Below, one piece after another: positions 62,066 through 64,000 of a DNA stretch of 64,000 bases. Every line of letters begins with the position of its first letter. The first letter of the stretch is position 1. The stretch is from Clostridiales bacterium (lineage in GTDB: Bacteria > Bacillota > Clostridia > Peptostreptococcales > Anaerovoracaceae). Below the pieces are notes generated by a model. It had not been told where the DNA came from. It saw only the letters and a program-made list of their open reading frames with translations, and made no database searches. A program made the position numbers and the translations under genes. Location of the stretch: contig SVCQ01000005.1 in NCBI GenBank assembly GCA_015058275.1, positions 25,601 through 89,600 on the forward strand. The letters are read 5' to 3'.

Positions 62066-63828
62066 CAGAACTAAGCAGGGAAGCGATCATTAATATGCTG
62101 CATCCGGGGATCATAATGATCCTGCTGGGAGGCGTCACGATGATACTGCCGAGGCCTTTCAGAAGGGTCATGTGTATCATCGCGCCTTTGATTGCCTTTT
62201 GGGCATTCCTGCAGATGAGTGATAACAGCAGCCTGTATTACGAGATCACGCCGTACATTAAGATGCAGCTCATACACTTCGACAGGCTGGTATACGCCTT
62301 CATGCTGGTGTTCTGCATTATAGCCGTCCTCAACGGCATTTACGGAGAGGGGATACAGCACAGGTACGAATGCGGCATGTCCATGGTATATGCGGGCAGC
62401 GTCATGGGCGTCATACTGGCGGGTGATCTGCTGTCGCTTATCGTGTTCTGGGAGATATCCGCGTTCGCGTCTATGTATGTAGTCTACTGCAAGCACGACA
62501 TGGTATCGGAGAGGGCATCGTTCAGATACATACTCGTGCACGCCTTCGGAGGCAATATGCTGCTTGCAGGTGTGATCGTCTATATCTTTCATTACGGAAA
62601 CGAGATCACAAACATATCAGAGCATTACACAGAGCCGTTCTTCTGGCTCATAGCGATAGGAGTCGCTGTCAATGCGGCCATACCGCCTCTTCATTCGTGG
62701 CTGCCGGATGCTTACCCTGAGTCGACGGCGACAGGCACGGTATATCTATCGTCATTCACTACCAAGGCCGCCATATATCTCATGATAAGGCTATTCCTTG
62801 GGCTCGACGCTCTCATCTGGGTGGGCGCCATTGTGTCCGTGTACGCAGCCTGCATGGCGATCATGGAGAACAGGATAAGAAGACTCCTGGCTTACCACAT
62901 AATAAGCCAGCTCGGCATGATGATAGCCGCGATAGGAGCCGGAGGGGACATAGGAGCGGATGCAGCCTGCGCTCATGCGTTCACAAACATACTCTTCAAG
63001 GGTGTGCTCATGATGGGAGCGGGTGCTGTCATCTACGCTACGGGCACCGGCAAGATAACAGAGCTCGGAGGTCTGGCGCGCAGGATGCCTGTCACTTCGG
63101 TCTGCTTCCTGATATCATCCCTTGCCATAGCGGGCCTTCCGGGACTCTCGGGCTTTGTGAGCAAGGCTCTTGTAAGCGAGGCTGTCAGCTCGTCGGGACA
63201 TCAGACGGCGGCTCTTTTGATCACCGCGGGAGGAGTCGGAACGCTTCTGTCCATCACGCTCAAGATCAATTACTATGTGTTCTTCGGGCCTTATGACGAA
63301 GGCTCGGTCGCCAAGGTCGAAAGGAAAGTGCCTTACACCATGACGGCAGCCATGGTACTGGGTACCATCCTGACTGTACTGATCGGGATCTGCCCGGATA
63401 AGTTCTACGCGCTCATGCCTTACGCGAGCAACGGACATCCGTACCATGCGGGACATGTCCTCGAATACATTGCGATATTCATCGGAGGATCGATACCGTT
63501 CTTCCTGTATATAAAGAAGATGAAGCCTCACGACGAAATAAGTCTGGACTTTGACTGGCTGTACAGGGTGCTGCTCAACAAAACAATGCTGTGGCTCTCA
63601 AGGATGGCCGAGGGTATATTCGCATGGTGCGACAGACATGCCGCCGGTGCGGCTTCCTACCTCAGGAAGCACTTCGGCGATCCTAAGCTCTGGACGGAGG
63701 AGAGCAGCAGTGTCAGGGTGAGGAACTTCTCGTTCGAGAACGAAAGCAGGCTGATAGGGGACATAATGTCCGTGATAATAGCCGTATTCGCACTGATGCT
63801 GGCACTCGCCGCATATGTTGCAAGATAG
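62062..63828 (+). CDS. Antiporter-like NuoL/M/N family subunit (third)
   Basis: A 588-residue protein with about 14 helices plus a soluble stretch and a final helix. VFWEISAFASMYVVYCKHD and AIPPLHSWLPDAYPESTATG are the expected conserved regions. The longer C-terminal part (about 490-588, with a final helix) recalls the lateral extension of MnhA/NuoL-type subunits. It is the last recognisable gene; 172 bases remain. Confidence 0.92.
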   Translation: MTELSREAIINMLHPGIIMILLGGVTMILPRPFRRVMCIIAPLIAFWAFLQMSDNSSLYYEITPYIKMQLIHFDRLVYAFMLVFCIIAVLNGIYGEGIQHRYECGMSMVYAGSVMGVILAGDLLSLIVFWEISAFASMYVVYCKHDMVSERASFRYILVHAFGGNMLLAGVIVYIFHYGNEITNISEHYTEPFFWLIAIGVAVNAAIPPLHSWLPDAYPESTATGTVYLSSFTTKAAIYLMIRLFLGLDALIWVGAIVSVYAACMAIMENRIRRLLAYHIISQLGMMIAAIGAGGDIGADAACAHAFTNILFKGVLMMGAGAVIYATGTGKITELGGLARRMPVTSVCFLISSLAIAGLPGLSGFVSKALVSEAVSSSGHQTAALLITAGGVGTLLSITLKINYYVFFGPYDEGSVAKVERKVPYTMTAAMVLGTILTVLIGICPDKFYALMPYASNGHPYHAGHVLEYIAIFIGGSIPFFLYIKKMKPHDEISLDFDWLYRVLLNKTMLWLSRMAEGIFAWCDRHAAGAASYLRKHFGDPKLWTEESSSVRVRNFSFENESRLIGDIMSVIIAVFALMLALAAYVAR

Positions 63829-63838
63829 CGGGTCACCT

Positions 63839-63878
63839 GCCAAGGTAAATGCAACATTGCCAAAGTAAATGCAACATT
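63839..63878. repeat. Two tandem 20-base repeats at the window end
   Basis: GCCAAGGTAAATGCAACATT and GCCAAAGTAAATGCAACATT lie head to tail with one difference. Tandem subterminal repeats of this size occur at the ends of some insertion elements (for example IS21-like); the element itself would lie beyond the window. Confidence 0.6.
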
Positions 63879-63887
63879 TTGGGGAAT

Positions 63888-64000
63888 TTGGGTTCGAAAG
63901 ACCGGTTATTAATAGAAGAAAATGATCCAGATGACGCTTTTTGGTTCGAAATATTGAATGATAGACAAAGAAATACTTCCGATGAACCTACTTTCCTAGA
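63888..64000 (+). CDS. Possible start of an unidentified gene, cut by the window end
   Basis: A frame opens with TTG at 63888, after GGGG, and stays open to the last base (about 37 residues, hydrophilic, starting GSKDRLLIEEND). Too short to identify. It follows the tandem repeats and could be the first gene of a mobile element. Confidence 0.3.
   Translation, partial: MGSKDRLLIEENDPDDAFWFEILNDRQRNTSDEPTFL

Overview
The window looks like a chromosomal stretch of a strictly anaerobic, amino-acid- and peptide-fermenting Clostridia member. Evidence: a trimeric [FeFe] hydrogenase, a glycyl-radical enzyme with its radical-SAM activase, pyruvate phosphate dikinase, a membrane pyrophosphatase, strong AGGAGG-type ribosome sites mixed with several TTG starts, and LexA boxes of the Gram-positive type. 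GC is moderate (near half). A gut or oral relative of Mogibacterium/Anaerovoracaceae is my best guess, but taxonomy is an inference from gene content only.

Layout. 1-5.0 kb: tail of a surface protein, a Cache-HAMP-GGDEF diguanylate cyclase followed by an orphan PotD-like lipoprotein, and a convergent Na/Pi cotransporter. 5.0-7.2 kb: Rrf2 regulator, cysteine desulfurase and IscU-type scaffold (iron-sulfur assembly). 7.3-19.7 kb: RDD membrane protein, PyrK-like flavoprotein, Nnr repair enzyme, then a translation/RNA housekeeping run (rpsU, yqeY, phoH, ybeY, era, recO, a DUF4342 protein, glyQS) and ppdK. 19.8-26.8 kb: DHH phosphoesterase, membrane pyrophosphatase, and a two-gene signalling operon (degenerate histidine kinase plus HD-GYP phosphodiesterase). 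27-43.5 kb: a TetR regulator and a large proline/hydroxyproline-peptide block. 43.6-50.6 kb: S66 peptidase, HydCBA-type hydrogenase, M18 aminopeptidase. 50.7-53.9 kb: small export protein, proC, and a radical-SAM/lexA operon. 54-55.9 kb: an IS200/IS605 element (tnpA, tnpB, putative omega RNA). 55.9-63.8 kb: a split-type Mrp/Mbh-like cation antiporter operon. The last 170 bases hold tandem repeats and a possible partial gene.

Main result. A near-palindrome TTAGACCGCGGTCTAA lies just downstream of the -10 element of five separate promoters: trans-4-hydroxyproline dehydratase (HypD) and its activase, an Xaa-Pro peptidase/proline iminopeptidase operon, a YcxB-like/POT peptide-transporter pair, an Xaa-Pro aminopeptidase run, and, 14 kb away on the other strand, proC. 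HypD turns hydroxyproline into pyrroline-5-carboxylate and ProC reduces that to proline, so the operator ties peptide import, proline-specific cleavage and hydroxyproline reduction into one predicted regulon. The TetR gene beside the best site is the likely repressor.

Other structure worth attention: a GTAAAG-N4-CTTTAC palindrome that supplies or overlaps the TAA stop codon of four genes and forms a five-copy array with about 31-base period between ybeY and era; two almost identical LexA-type boxes, one in the radical-SAM/lexA promoter and one over the transposase promoter; and a 213-base nested inverted-repeat element after hypD.
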